Assembly: GCA_944380185.1 (NCBI GenBank)
Contig: CALWGV010000048.1
Span: forward strand, 1 to 36,519
DNA: 36,519 nt
Source: an uncultured Lachnospiraceae bacterium
GTDB lineage: Bacteria; Bacillota; Clostridia; Lachnospirales; Lachnospiraceae
Reading direction: 5' to 3'
Made by a program: the position numbers and the translations under genes. The notes under the pieces are model-generated. The model ran no database searches. It had not been told where the DNA came from and saw only the letters and a list, made by a program, of their open reading frames with translations. This document shows positions 1-7,226 of this stretch, in pieces (within the stretch, counting starts at the first letter, position 1; each line of letters starts with the position of its first letter).

Positions 1-495
1 AAGCTGGAAAATCAGCAGATTTATCCGGCCGTGGAGACTTACGACCTGGGAGAGCAGCTCTGCGAGTGCCTGCTCTCCTTTGAGAGCGCATGGGAGGAGA
101 AGGATTTGGATATCGAGTCCGATGTGGAAGAGGAGGTCATGGTGGACGCCGATGCGGAGCTTCTGTCCCTGGTCTGGAACAATCTTTTTTCCAATGCGGT
201 TAAATTTACAGAGCCCAAGGGCAGGGTTTCCCTGTCGCTGCGGTCCGAGGGGGAGTACGCCATTGTCCAGGTGGCGGACACCGGCTGCGGCATTGCGCCG
301 GAAGTGGGCAGGCATATATTTGAAAAGTTTTATCAGGGGGATACCTCCCATGCTACCCAGGGCAACGGCCTGGGGCTGGCGCTGGTAAAGCGGGTGATCG
401 ATATCATCGGGGGCGATATCTCCGTCAGCAGCGAGGTGGGAAGGGGAAGCGTCTTCACAGTAAAACTCAGGAGAAAGCAAGATGGAAAAGCATAA
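1..495 (+). CDS. Sensor histidine kinase, C-terminal part (5' end outside window)
   Basis: The reading frame is open from the first base, so the gene begins upstream of the window and 164 residues are visible. It holds the ATP-binding (HATPase_c) domain: N box WNNLFSNAVKF, G1 box DTGCGIAP, F box FEKFYQ and G2 box GNGLGLAL. The dimerisation/phospho-acceptor His region and membrane part are cut off. It closely resembles the kinase at 14490-15551; for example FEKFYQxDTSHATQGNGLGL occurs in both. The stop overlaps the next gene by 14 bp, implying translational coupling. By family it autophosphorylates and passes phosphate to an OmpR-type regulator, probably encoded just upstream outside the window (inference). 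Confidence 0.9.
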   Translation, partial: KLENQQIYPAVETYDLGEQLCECLLSFESAWEEKDLDIESDVEEEVMVDADAELLSLVWNNLFSNAVKFTEPKGRVSLSLRSEGEYAIVQVADTGCGIAPEVGRHIFEKFYQGDTSHATQGNGLGLALVKRVIDIIGGDISVSSEVGRGSVFTVKLRRKQDGKA

Positions 496-1396
496 CGGGG
501 AAAATCTTAAAAGGATTTTCCATAAAATTTTATATCCAGGGACAGCAGTCGTGGTGATCAGCGTGCCCGCGGCGGCAGCCCTCCTGATTTATACCTTTGC
601 GGTGGCGGGGGAGGATAGCCCCATCGCCTATGTATCCTATGTGTTTTCTGCTTATGCGCTTGTTATTCTCTGCACCGGAATTGTGCCGGCAGTCCGGAAA
701 ATTTGGAAATGGCTGAACAGCATTGCTTTGGTGAACCGATTCTTAAAGGACATTCCTTTTCGGCTGAATGTGAGCCTGCACCTGTCTTTGTGCATCAATC
801 TGCTGTATGCAGGCATGAATGCCTTATCGGGAATCCTGTATCGCTCCATTTGGTTTGGAACACTGGCCGTCTATTACATTTTCCTGACGATGATGCGTTT
901 TCTGCTGGTTCGGTACGCACATAAAAATGGCTTTGGAAAGAATATGGACGGCGAATGGAGGCGATATCGCCTCTGCGGAATCATTCTGGTGATGATGAAT
1001 GCATCGCTGTCCGGCGTGGTGGTGATGGTCCTCCATGAGGAGGGAGGCTTTCATTATGCCGGCACGCTGATCTATGCCATGGCGCTGTATGCCTTTTATA
1101 CTATGATTATGGCAGTGATCAATGTGATCCGCTATCGCCGGTATCACAGCCCCGTCATGTCGGCAGCGAAGGTGATTAATCTGGCGGCAGCCCTGGTTTC
1201 CATGCTCTCGCTGGAGACGGCTATGCTGACCCAATTTAATAACGATAACACGGCCCCCTGGTTTCGCCAGGTGATGGTCGGCTCCACCGGCATCGCCGTC
1301 AGCGCAATTGTGATAGGGGCAGGGCTGTATATGATTGTTCACGCTTCCAGGAAATTAAAAGAAGAAAGAGAGGCTGAAACGAAAGCTTATGAGTGA
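482..1396 (+). CDS. Multi-pass membrane protein of unknown function
   Basis: The product is 304 residues, with about eight hydrophobic segments spread along its length and short basic loops (for example around RKIWKW and RYRRYH). It ends in a charged, probably cytoplasmic tail rich in Lys and Glu. I see no catalytic or transport motif I can name. The ATG lies inside the end of the kinase gene, with AGGAGA seven bases upstream. The 3' end overlaps the next gene by 8 bp, so kinase, this protein and the next are almost certainly one transcript. A partner or output of the upstream two-component system is plausible but is inference from position only. Confidence 0.8.
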   Translation: MEKHNGENLKRIFHKILYPGTAVVVISVPAAAALLIYTFAVAGEDSPIAYVSYVFSAYALVILCTGIVPAVRKIWKWLNSIALVNRFLKDIPFRLNVSLHLSLCINLLYAGMNALSGILYRSIWFGTLAVYYIFLTMMRFLLVRYAHKNGFGKNMDGEWRRYRLCGIILVMMNASLSGVVVMVLHEEGGFHYAGTLIYAMALYAFYTMIMAVINVIRYRRYHSPVMSAAKVINLAAALVSMLSLETAMLTQFNNDNTAPWFRQVMVGSTGIAVSAIVIGAGLYMIVHASRKLKEEREAETKAYE

Positions 1397-1817
1397 TATA
1401 GCAAGAGGAACTTCAAAGGAAACAGCAGGGGAAACGCCGAGGGAGGTCTTTCACTATACGTATTCGGCGGGGCAGCAGGAGGAGATCCGCAATATCCGCA
1501 AGAAATACCTGCCCAGGGAAGAACAGGAAGATAAGATGGAAAAACTGCGCCGTTTGGACCAGAGCACTACCCGCAAGGGTACGCAGGTTTCCATCGCCGT
1601 AGGAGTGGCCGGCTGTCTGCTGATGGGCATCGGTATGTGCTGCAGCATGGTGTGGATGGAGCAGTGGTTTATTCCCGGCATTGTAATCGGGTTGGCGGGC
1701 ATTGCCGTTGTGGCGGCGGCGTATCCGATTTATAAGCGCATTACGGAAAAGGAGCGGCAGAAAATCGCGCCGCAGATTCTGAAGCTTACGGAGGAACTGT
1801 CGGATTCCGAGTCGTAA
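1389..1817 (+). CDS. Small two-TM membrane protein of unknown function
   Basis: The product is 142 residues. The N-terminal ~65 residues are hydrophilic and charged (FHYTYSAGQQEEI, then a KYLPREEQEDKMEKLRRLDQ helix). Two membrane segments follow at roughly residues 66-88 and 92-115, then a basic/acidic tail (KRITEKERQKIAPQILKLTEEL). From memory, this arrangement recurs in Lachnospiraceae proteins of unknown function. I know of no assigned role. The start overlaps the previous gene by 8 bp, which argues for coupled translation. A membrane role tied to the neighbouring multi-pass protein is the most that can be inferred. Confidence 0.75.
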   Translation: MSDIARGTSKETAGETPREVFHYTYSAGQQEEIRNIRKKYLPREEQEDKMEKLRRLDQSTTRKGTQVSIAVGVAGCLLMGIGMCCSMVWMEQWFIPGIVIGLAGIAVVAAAYPIYKRITEKERQKIAPQILKLTEELSDSES

Positions 1818-1882
1818 AGGGAACAGAAGGGAGAATAATAGAACTGGGAACCGGAGAGGAATATAAAACTGGGAATAGAACG

Positions 1883-3178
1883 ATGAAAAAGCGGAGATTG
1901 TTTTGGGCGGTATGCCTATGCCTTTGTCTTTGCTTGCTTTTGGCAGCCTTTTTATATTGGCGGAAGAAGCAAGGGCAGGAGCAGGCGGCAGCAGAAGCGC
2001 CTGGCCCGGTGAGTCCCGTCACCTTGGCGATTGGGACAGACATCCATTATCTTGCGCCGGAGCTGACGGATCAGGGGGCCTATTTTCAAAATATGATGGA
2101 AAATGCGGACGGCAAAATGACGGGGTATTCGCAGGAAATCCTGGAGGCCTTTATACAACAGATTCTGGCGGAAAAGCCGGATGCCCTGCTTTTGTCCGGC
2201 AATCTCACCTTTAATGGCGAGAGGCAGAGCCACCAGGAGTTTTCGCAAAAGCTGCAGGAGGTGGAGGACGCAGGGATACCGGTTCTGGTAATACCCGGAA
2301 ACCATGATCTGCTAAACCCCATGGCCGCGGCTTTTGAGGGAAACGGGTATCGTTACGTGGAAAATATTACGCCGGAGGAATTTGAAGAAATCTATTATCC
2401 ATTTGGCTATGAAAATGCTCTGTCCAAAGACGAGGCTTCTTTAAGCTATGTGGTTTCCCTGAACGATACGCTGCGGATTTTGCTGCTGGATGTCAATACG
2501 CCGGAGGAGCCGGGGAGAATAAAGGAAGAAACCCTCGCATGGGCAGAGGAGCAGCTGAAGGACGCCGCCGCGCAAGGCGCTTGGGTTTTGGCGGTAAGCC
2601 ATCAGAATATATTGGCGCACAGCACCCTGCTGAGCGAAGGCTATGTGATAGAAAACAGCGAGGAGCTCCTGGCGCTTTTGGAGAAATATCCGGTAATCTG
2701 CAATCTGAGCGGCCATATCCATATGCAGCATACTGCGCAGAGCGCCGATGGGTTCCAGGAAATTGCCACCTCCTCTCTTGCCGTTACCCCGCATCAATAT
2801 GGCATCATCGAACTGGATGGACAGGCGGCTGCCTACCATACGGTTCCGGTCAGGGTATCAGAGTGGGCTTCAAAAGAAAACATCCGGAATCAGCAGCTGC
2901 TGCATTTTGAGGAACTATCCCGCGGCTTCTTTTATGATACAAGCTATAGGCAGGCAGCCGCCGCTCTGGACGGCGCGGCCTCATCCGCTGAGCTTGCCGC
3001 TTTTTTTGCGGAGGTAAATACGGCGTATTTTTCCGGGAATGTGGACTCTGACGCATGGGATACAGACCTATTTGATGCCTGGCAGTCGGAGAGCGGTTTC
3101 TTCCCATTGTATCTGAGAAGTATTGCAGAGGATGGGTTTAAGGATCATACGAAAATATCCTTTGTATTTGGACGATAG
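1883..3178 (+). CDS. Membrane-anchored calcineurin-like metallophosphoesterase with Asn at a metal-ligand position
   Basis: The product is 431 residues. An N-terminal signal-anchor (residues ~5-27, KKRR then a Cys/Leu-rich helix) would place the catalytic domain outside the membrane. Metallophosphoesterase motifs are readable in order: GTDIHY (D53, H55), SGNLTFNGE (106-110 region), PGNHD, VSHQN and SGHIH. In the family the second motif is GD, with the Asp bridging the two metal ions. Here it is GN (Asn107, codon 2201-2203). The remaining ligands look intact, so the protein may have reduced or altered activity. About 65 bp separate it from the previous gene and the ribosome binding site is weak (GGGA), so it may be co-transcribed but less translated. 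The substrate is unknown. Confidence 0.85.
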   Translation: MKKRRLFWAVCLCLCLCLLLAAFLYWRKKQGQEQAAAEAPGPVSPVTLAIGTDIHYLAPELTDQGAYFQNMMENADGKMTGYSQEILEAFIQQILAEKPDALLLSGNLTFNGERQSHQEFSQKLQEVEDAGIPVLVIPGNHDLLNPMAAAFEGNGYRYVENITPEEFEEIYYPFGYENALSKDEASLSYVVSLNDTLRILLLDVNTPEEPGRIKEETLAWAEEQLKDAAAQGAWVLAVSHQNILAHSTLLSEGYVIENSEELLALLEKYPVICNLSGHIHMQHTAQSADGFQEIATSSLAVTPHQYGIIELDGQAAAYHTVPVRVSEWASKENIRNQQLLHFEELSRGFFYDTSYRQAAAALDGAASSAELAAFFAEVNTAYFSGNVDSDAWDTDLFDAWQSESGFFPLYLRSIAEDGFKDHTKISFVFGR

Positions 3179-3349
3179 ATGAGGAGGCGCCCAAAGCGAA
3201 TTGGCCCATTGGTTCGGTTTGCGCGGGATGATTGGCGCAGCCGGCTGGTAAATGACGAAAATCGGGAGCGCTGTCATCCCTTGCTGTCCTATCTTGCCAA
3301 GCTCGGCCAGGAAAAGGGGGCTGCGCCCACAATGGCAAACGCCGAATAA
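3179..3349 (+). CDS. Possible 56-residue basic ORF directly abutting the phosphoesterase stop
   Basis: The ATG follows the TAG of the previous gene with no gap (TAGATG) and the frame runs 56 codons to TAA. The predicted peptide is basic and Arg-rich (MRRRPKRIG... ending TMANAE) with no membrane segment or recognised motif. There is no convincing Shine-Dalgarno sequence. Expression would depend on termination-reinitiation. It may be chance or a gene remnant. This ORF, the terminator below and the 3501-3558 regulatory block account for the 416 bp between the phosphoesterase and the next regulator. Confidence 0.2.
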   Translation: MRRRPKRIGPLVRFARDDWRSRLVNDENRERCHPLLSYLAKLGQEKGAAPTMANAE

Positions 3350-3394
3350 AACGACAAATAAATTGTTTTATGGACACGAATAATAAATATGCTT

Positions 3395-3439
3395 AAAAAA
3401 GGTTCTGATGCGATGGCTCGCCAGAACCTTTTATTTTTT
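3395..3439 (+). terminator. Rho-independent terminator closing region A
   Basis: An inverted repeat pairs AAAAAAGGTTCTG (3395-3407) with CAGAACCTTTTATTTTTT (from 3422), with a 14-base loop and a T-rich run after the stem. The A-run on the left means it could also act on the opposite strand. It separates the first kinase/phosphoesterase operon from the next regulator operon. Confidence 0.8.
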
Positions 3440-3500
3440 GCCGTCTTTCTGCCGTTTCTTCTTTCTTCTCTCTTCTCTCTTCCTTCTCCATTCTTCCTCC

Positions 3501-3558
3501 TTAATACTTTGCAAACAATTAAAAAAGAATGGACTAATATTATGCAGATAGACTATCC
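3501..3558 (+). promoter_or_regulatory. Upstream region of first RR/HK operon with shared regulator box
   Basis: The box TTAATACTTTGCAAACAATT lies at 3501-3520 and the conserved GATAGACTATCC at 3547-3558. The same two elements, with the same 48-base offset from box start to the TAxACT hexamer, occur before the radical SAM gene at 7112. About 31 of the 50 bases after the box are identical between the two copies. The preceding C/T-rich flank (3475-3500) is also partly shared. TAGACT may be the -10 element, putting the box near -60 to -40, a normal place for an OmpR-family activator. The site is inferred, not shown. Confidence 0.5.
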
Positions 3559-3594
3559 CCAGCAGACAAGAAAAAGACAGAGGGGGCAGATGAT

Positions 3595-4281
3595 ATGGTC
3601 ACTATCCTAATTGTAGAAGATGAGCCAACCGTTCGGCTTTTAACGAAGGCGAAGCTTCGTTCGCTGTATAAGGTGCTGGAAGCAGAAAATGGAGAGGATG
3701 CCTTGCAGGTGCTGGATCACGAGCATGTAGACCTTCTGGTTGTGGATATTCAGATGCCAAAAATGAATGGCTATGAGCTGGTTCGGGAGCTGCGGGACTG
3801 CGGAGACAGCCGTCCGATCATCATGCTGACGGCTATGACCTCATTCGGACATAAAAAAGAAGGGTTTGCATCCGGTGTGGACGACTATATGACAAAGCCC
3901 ATCGATTATGAAGAATTGATTTGGCGGATTGAGGCCCTCCTGCGCCGCGCTAAAATCGCCAATGAAAATAAAATTGTGATTGGAAAGTTTTCTATGGAAC
4001 AAAGCACGTTTTCTGCACAGTATAACGGGAAAAATATTCCTCTTACCAATAAAGAGTTCGATCTTTTATACAAGTTTCTTTCCTATCCGGGAGTGGTATT
4101 TACGAAGCAGCAGCTGATGGATGAAATTTGGGGCTACGACTCGGATACGGAGTATGACACCATTAAGACTTATATCAGCAGACTGAGAAATAAGTTTTCC
4201 GCATGCAAAGAGTTTGAGCTGGTATCCATCCGAGGCCTTGGCTATAAAGCAATCCTTCACGAAACGGAGGAGTGCTCATGA
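3595..4281 (+). CDS. OmpR/PhoB-family response regulator
   Basis: The product is 228 residues. The receiver domain covers residues 1-120, with acidic pocket E8/D9, phospho-acceptor D51 (VVDIQMP), a Thr in MLTAM and Lys in MTKPI. A winged-helix DNA-binding domain follows at ~130-222, with the typical FDLLYKFLSYPG, IWGYDSDTEYDTIKTYISRLRNK and IRGLGYK elements. AGGGGG precedes the ATG. The gene overlaps the kinase at its 3' end by four bases (ATGA), so the two form a cognate pair. It resembles the regulator at 13822-14493 along its whole length. Its targets may include the 3501 and 7112 boxes (inference). Confidence 0.93.
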   Translation: MVTILIVEDEPTVRLLTKAKLRSLYKVLEAENGEDALQVLDHEHVDLLVVDIQMPKMNGYELVRELRDCGDSRPIIMLTAMTSFGHKKEGFASGVDDYMTKPIDYEELIWRIEALLRRAKIANENKIVIGKFSMEQSTFSAQYNGKNIPLTNKEFDLLYKFLSYPGVVFTKQQLMDEIWGYDSDTEYDTIKTYISRLRNKFSACKEFELVSIRGLGYKAILHETEECS

Positions 4282-5306
4282 AGAAAAAAACAAAATTTCA
4301 CTTGCTCCAATTTCAATGGCTTCTTCTGGTAGATGTGATTCTTGTAGTCGGCGGTGTGCTTTCTTTTGGCGCCGTTGCGCGCTTTGGGTTTCAGATGAAT
4401 GAAAGCAACGCACTGTACATGCTTGGCATGATACCATCTATGTGGATCGTTGTAAGCTTATGCACATGGATTATCCTGCGTGCAATCCGAAAAAGAATGG
4501 GCATCCTTCTGGATGGAATTCAGTCGGTTTCCAATGGGGATCTTTCGGTGCAGCTGGATACAAATGGCGCAGGAGAATATGAGGCGATTTATCGGAGCTT
4601 CAACCGTATGGTGTCGGAACTAAAAAACACAAAAGAAGAAATGGACAATTTTGTGAATGAGTTTTCTCACGAGTTTAAAACGCCGATTACCTCTATCTAT
4701 GGTTTTTCGAGGCTCCTGCTGGAGACGGGAGAGGAGATTGAAAGCCCGGAACGGATGCAGTATCTACAGGTGATTGCAGACGAGTCTCTGCGCCTTTCGG
4801 AACTGTCACAAAAAACACTGCTTCTTGCCCGCGTGGAGGCATGTGAGATTATCACGGACAAAGAGCATTATTCTTTGAGCGAGCAGCTCAAACACTGCGC
4901 GATTTTACTCTTGCCGCAGATGGATAAGAAGAAAATCACATTGGAGATGAATGTGCCGGATATCTATTATTATGGAAATCAGGAGCTTCTGGAGCATGTC
5001 TGGATTAATCTCCTGGGAAATGCCGTTAAATTTACGCCGGAACATGGCAGGATTATCATACAGGCAAAAGTCACGCCGGAGCAAATGGAAGTACAGATTG
5101 CGGATAGCGGCCCAGGGATGGAAGAAGAAATTCTGTCGCATATTTTTGAAAAATATTACCAAAGCCAGGACGGGAGGAAAAAAGGCGGCAATGGGATTGG
5201 ATTAGCGATTGCCCATCGGATTGTCACACTCAGCGGCGGGACAATAACAGCGGAAAGCCATCCCGGAAAGGGGAGTATTTTCCGGGTGGCGTTTCCCGCT
5301 GATTAG
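4278..5306 (+). CDS. Sensor histidine kinase with HAMP domain
   Basis: The product is 342 residues from the ATG at 4278, chosen because GGAGG lies seven bases upstream and the start forms an ATGA overlap with the regulator stop. An in-frame GTG at 4272 is possible. Two membrane helices (~13-35 and ~46-68) flank a very short outside loop. HAMP follows (~68-118), then HisKA with FSHEFKTPI (His131). The ATPase domain has NLLGNAVKF, DSGPGMEEE, FEKYYQ and GGNGIGLAI. With almost no extracytoplasmic domain, signal input probably comes through the membrane or a partner. The downstream lipoprotein at 6032 is the natural candidate (inference). Confidence 0.93.
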   Translation: MKKKTKFHLLQFQWLLLVDVILVVGGVLSFGAVARFGFQMNESNALYMLGMIPSMWIVVSLCTWIILRAIRKRMGILLDGIQSVSNGDLSVQLDTNGAGEYEAIYRSFNRMVSELKNTKEEMDNFVNEFSHEFKTPITSIYGFSRLLLETGEEIESPERMQYLQVIADESLRLSELSQKTLLLARVEACEIITDKEHYSLSEQLKHCAILLLPQMDKKKITLEMNVPDIYYYGNQELLEHVWINLLGNAVKFTPEHGRIIIQAKVTPEQMEVQIADSGPGMEEEILSHIFEKYYQSQDGRKKGGNGIGLAIAHRIVTLSGGTITAESHPGKGSIFRVAFPAD

Positions 5307-5327
5307 AATAAAAAATATTTTTAGATT

Positions 5328-5356
5328 TTTACTTTGCTTCAACCTTATTCTATTAC
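5328..5356 (+). promoter_or_regulatory. Candidate sigma-A promoter for the NTF2-like/lipoprotein genes
   Basis: TTTACT (5328-5333) and TATTAC (5351-5356) are separated by 17 bases, each matching the consensus at four of six positions. It lies between the kinase stop and the next gene, so the two downstream genes could be expressed apart from the kinase operon. Confidence 0.4.
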
Positions 5357-5364
5357 CTTATAGA

Positions 5365-5381
5365 CATAGCAAAGAGCTATG
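5365..5381 (+). other. Small perfect hairpin in the 5' leader
   Basis: CATAGC-AAAGA-GCTATG forms a perfect 6-bp stem with a 5-base loop just before the GGAAAGGAGA ribosome binding site. It may affect mRNA stability or translation of the following gene. It has no T-tract, so it is not a terminator. Confidence 0.35.
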
Positions 5382-5433
5382 GAAAGGAGACTCTATCATG
5401 AAATCATATGAAAATATTACAGGAGGAATTGAT

Positions 5434-6015
5434 ATGTCAGAAATGAAGGATTTTTTAAAGGACGCTTACAAGGATGCCAAAGAGGGAGCAAAGCTCGTTC
5501 ATGAGCTGAATGTGGAAGGATTGAAAGCAGCGCACACTGGCCTGGAGGACGCAGTGCAAATGGGCAGTCAGCTGCATGAAATGGTGGTCAACGAAATCAA
5601 GAATCCTACTCCCATCGAGAAGGATATCGAGAAAAAGATTGAAGAACGGCTGTTCAATGGTTTTAACAACTGGAACGGCGGATACGATGGCTGGCTGGAG
5701 TGGTGCAATACGCTCTATGAGCCGGATGCTTACTATAATGTCTACGGCAAAAGGCTGACGCTGCAGCAGTACAAGGATATGATGGGGCAATTGTTCCAGC
5801 ATTACACCATGGAACTGGGGCAGTTTGACAACATGATAATCCGGGATAACTGGTGCGCCATCCGTTATACTGTTAAGATCAAAAACCTGCATACGGGAGA
5901 GGAAATTCTCCAGAACACGATGGAATTCGTAAAGTTCAAAGAGAATCCGGAACCGATAGGCGTCCGTGTTGCAGAGGGGTGGGCGCTGTCCGACAGTCCG
6001 TTATCTGCAAAATAA
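5434..6015 (+). CDS. SnoaL/NTF2-like domain protein with helical N-terminal extension
   Basis: The product is 193 residues from the ATG at 5434, preferred because AGGAGG lies seven bases upstream. An in-frame ATG at 5398 with its own AAGGAGA would add 12 residues. The first ~70 residues are a charged, probably helical stretch (MSEMKDFLKDAYKDAKEGAK). Residues ~80-190 resemble the SnoaL/NTF2-like fold (WLEWCNTLYEPDAYYNV, LGQFDNMIIRDNWCAIRYTV, GVRVAEGWALSD). No signal peptide is seen, so it is cytoplasmic. The fold hosts cyclases, isomerases and simple ligand-binding proteins, and no substrate can be named. It sits between a sensor kinase and a lipoprotein, 16 bp before the latter. Confidence 0.75.
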   Translation: MSEMKDFLKDAYKDAKEGAKLVHELNVEGLKAAHTGLEDAVQMGSQLHEMVVNEIKNPTPIEKDIEKKIEERLFNGFNNWNGGYDGWLEWCNTLYEPDAYYNVYGKRLTLQQYKDMMGQLFQHYTMELGQFDNMIIRDNWCAIRYTVKIKNLHTGEEILQNTMEFVKFKENPEPIGVRVAEGWALSDSPLSAK

Positions 6016-6031
6016 AGGAGGGTCATTCACT

Positions 6032-7078
6032 ATGAGACGTGTAATGAAAGCAATTTGGCCCGCAGCTTTAGCAGCGGCCGTTCTGTTTGGCCTGACAGCC
6101 TGCTCCGGTAATCAGACGCAGGAAGAAAAAGTATCCGGAACATACACAGCCGGCACGGATTTAAACCGGATATCTTATGAGTTTGACGGAAAAGAAAAGG
6201 TAACGCTGCACATGCAGACATGGTTCTATGAATATGCGACCATAAGCGGAACCTATGACATTAATGACGATGGTACAGAGATTACCTTTACATTTAATTC
6301 AGAAGAGAATACCCCGCTTGGGAATATGTCATCGTATTCCGGGACGTTTCCGTATGAGTGGATGGAGGATGCCGTTTTGATTGGAAATGTGCGATATGGA
6401 AAAACGGAAGAGATTTCTGACGAGACAGCTTCGACAGCTGCCGACAGCTCTTCCTCACTGGAAGAGCCGGTAAAATTAGACGCCATATCCCTCACCCTTC
6501 CGCAGGAACCATTTGAAATCCGATATCAGGTTACGGAAGAAGGCCATGGCATTTCCAGAACATATTCGCAGGAATTGATCCGGACAGAGCAGGGAATTTA
6601 CCTCGGCTTGGGGGATTCGGATGAAAAGTATGTGTTTGAACGATTGGAAAGCGGAAAATATCTGATTTATCGCTATGACCCTATTGCCGGCCAGTATTTG
6701 GGGATCAACCGTTCGGAAGCTGTGCAGAATCAGATTGACAATGGCGTAATGACAGAGGATATGATAGCGGTTGACCAAAATGTTGTGAATGGTTACATGG
6801 TCCGAATCACGGAGTTTTTTGATTACTATGAAAAGGTGAAAAGCTCTCTCCGGTATCAGGGAGAGGAAACCGTGGGAGAAACGGTCTGCCAGAAATACAC
6901 GGCGTCCTATGTTGTCGGAGAGACGGAGCGTGAGATGGCATTCTGGATTGATCCGGAAACAGGGCTTTGCATGAAAGGCATTTATTATTACGAGGCGCTG
7001 GATGGGAGCATTTATACAAAGGCTATCCTCTGTGACCAGATTGCGGCGGAAAATATTTCGCTTCCGGAGTATAAATGA
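6032..7078 (+). CDS. Two-domain lipoprotein, paralogue of the 15691 lipoprotein
   Basis: The product is 348 residues, starting at 6032 because AAAGGAGGG precedes this ATG and the signal peptide begins there. A lipoprotein signal ends at LTAC (Cys24), so the protein is anchored outside the membrane. Residues ~35-130 form a beta-rich domain (GTYTAGTD, ISGTYDINDDGTEITFTF). After a Ser/Thr/Glu linker, residues ~150-348 match the C-terminal domain of the lipoprotein at 15691: YVFExLExGKY, NGVMTxDM, DPETGLCMK and a terminal LPEYK are shared. It sits downstream of one RR/HK pair as its paralogue follows another, suggesting an extracellular sensing or buffering role for the kinase (inference). I cannot name the domain. 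Confidence 0.82.
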   Translation: MRRVMKAIWPAALAAAVLFGLTACSGNQTQEEKVSGTYTAGTDLNRISYEFDGKEKVTLHMQTWFYEYATISGTYDINDDGTEITFTFNSEENTPLGNMSSYSGTFPYEWMEDAVLIGNVRYGKTEEISDETASTAADSSSSLEEPVKLDAISLTLPQEPFEIRYQVTEEGHGISRTYSQELIRTEQGIYLGLGDSDEKYVFERLESGKYLIYRYDPIAGQYLGINRSEAVQNQIDNGVMTEDMIAVDQNVVNGYMVRITEFFDYYEKVKSSLRYQGEETVGETVCQKYTASYVVGETEREMAFWIDPETGLCMKGIYYYEALDGSIYTKAILCDQIAAENISLPEYK

Positions 7079-7111
7079 TTTTGCCGGCCCTTCATTCATA
7101 GTTCTTCATTC

Positions 7112-7170
7112 TTAATACTACAAAAACAATTTTCAATTAATTGGCTAACACGGTACCGATAAACTATCCT
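7112..7170 (+). promoter_or_regulatory. Upstream region of radical SAM operon, near-copy of the 3501 region
   Basis: The box TTAATACTACAAAAACAATT is at 7112-7131 and GATAAACTATCC at 7158-7169, with the TAAACT hexamer starting 48 bases after the box start, exactly as at 3501. A third element, GGCTAACACGG, resembles the box half-site, and the palindrome CGGTACCG lies at 7151-7158. The match to the regulator's own promoter suggests that the radical SAM/epimerase genes belong to the same regulon (inference). Confidence 0.5.
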
Positions 7171-7226
7171 CATCCGATAAAGGAAACAAACAAACTGCTG
7201 TACGAAAGAGAAAGGACAACAAAACT

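Noticed and set aside
1826-1882. Direct repeat of an AACTGGGAA-containing unit before the phosphoesterase gene
   Set aside because: It has only two short, imperfect copies in a purine-rich leader, not enough to call a repeat element or operator.
3389-3610. Plus-strand 73-codon frame across the terminator and pyrimidine tract
   Set aside because: It encodes the terminator stem and low-complexity Phe/Leu/Ser, has no ribosome binding site, and overlaps the promoter box.
7081-7226. Riboswitch or attenuator before the radical SAM gene
   Set aside because: The 148-bp leader has no strong stem or T-tract. The shared promoter box explains its conserved parts better.
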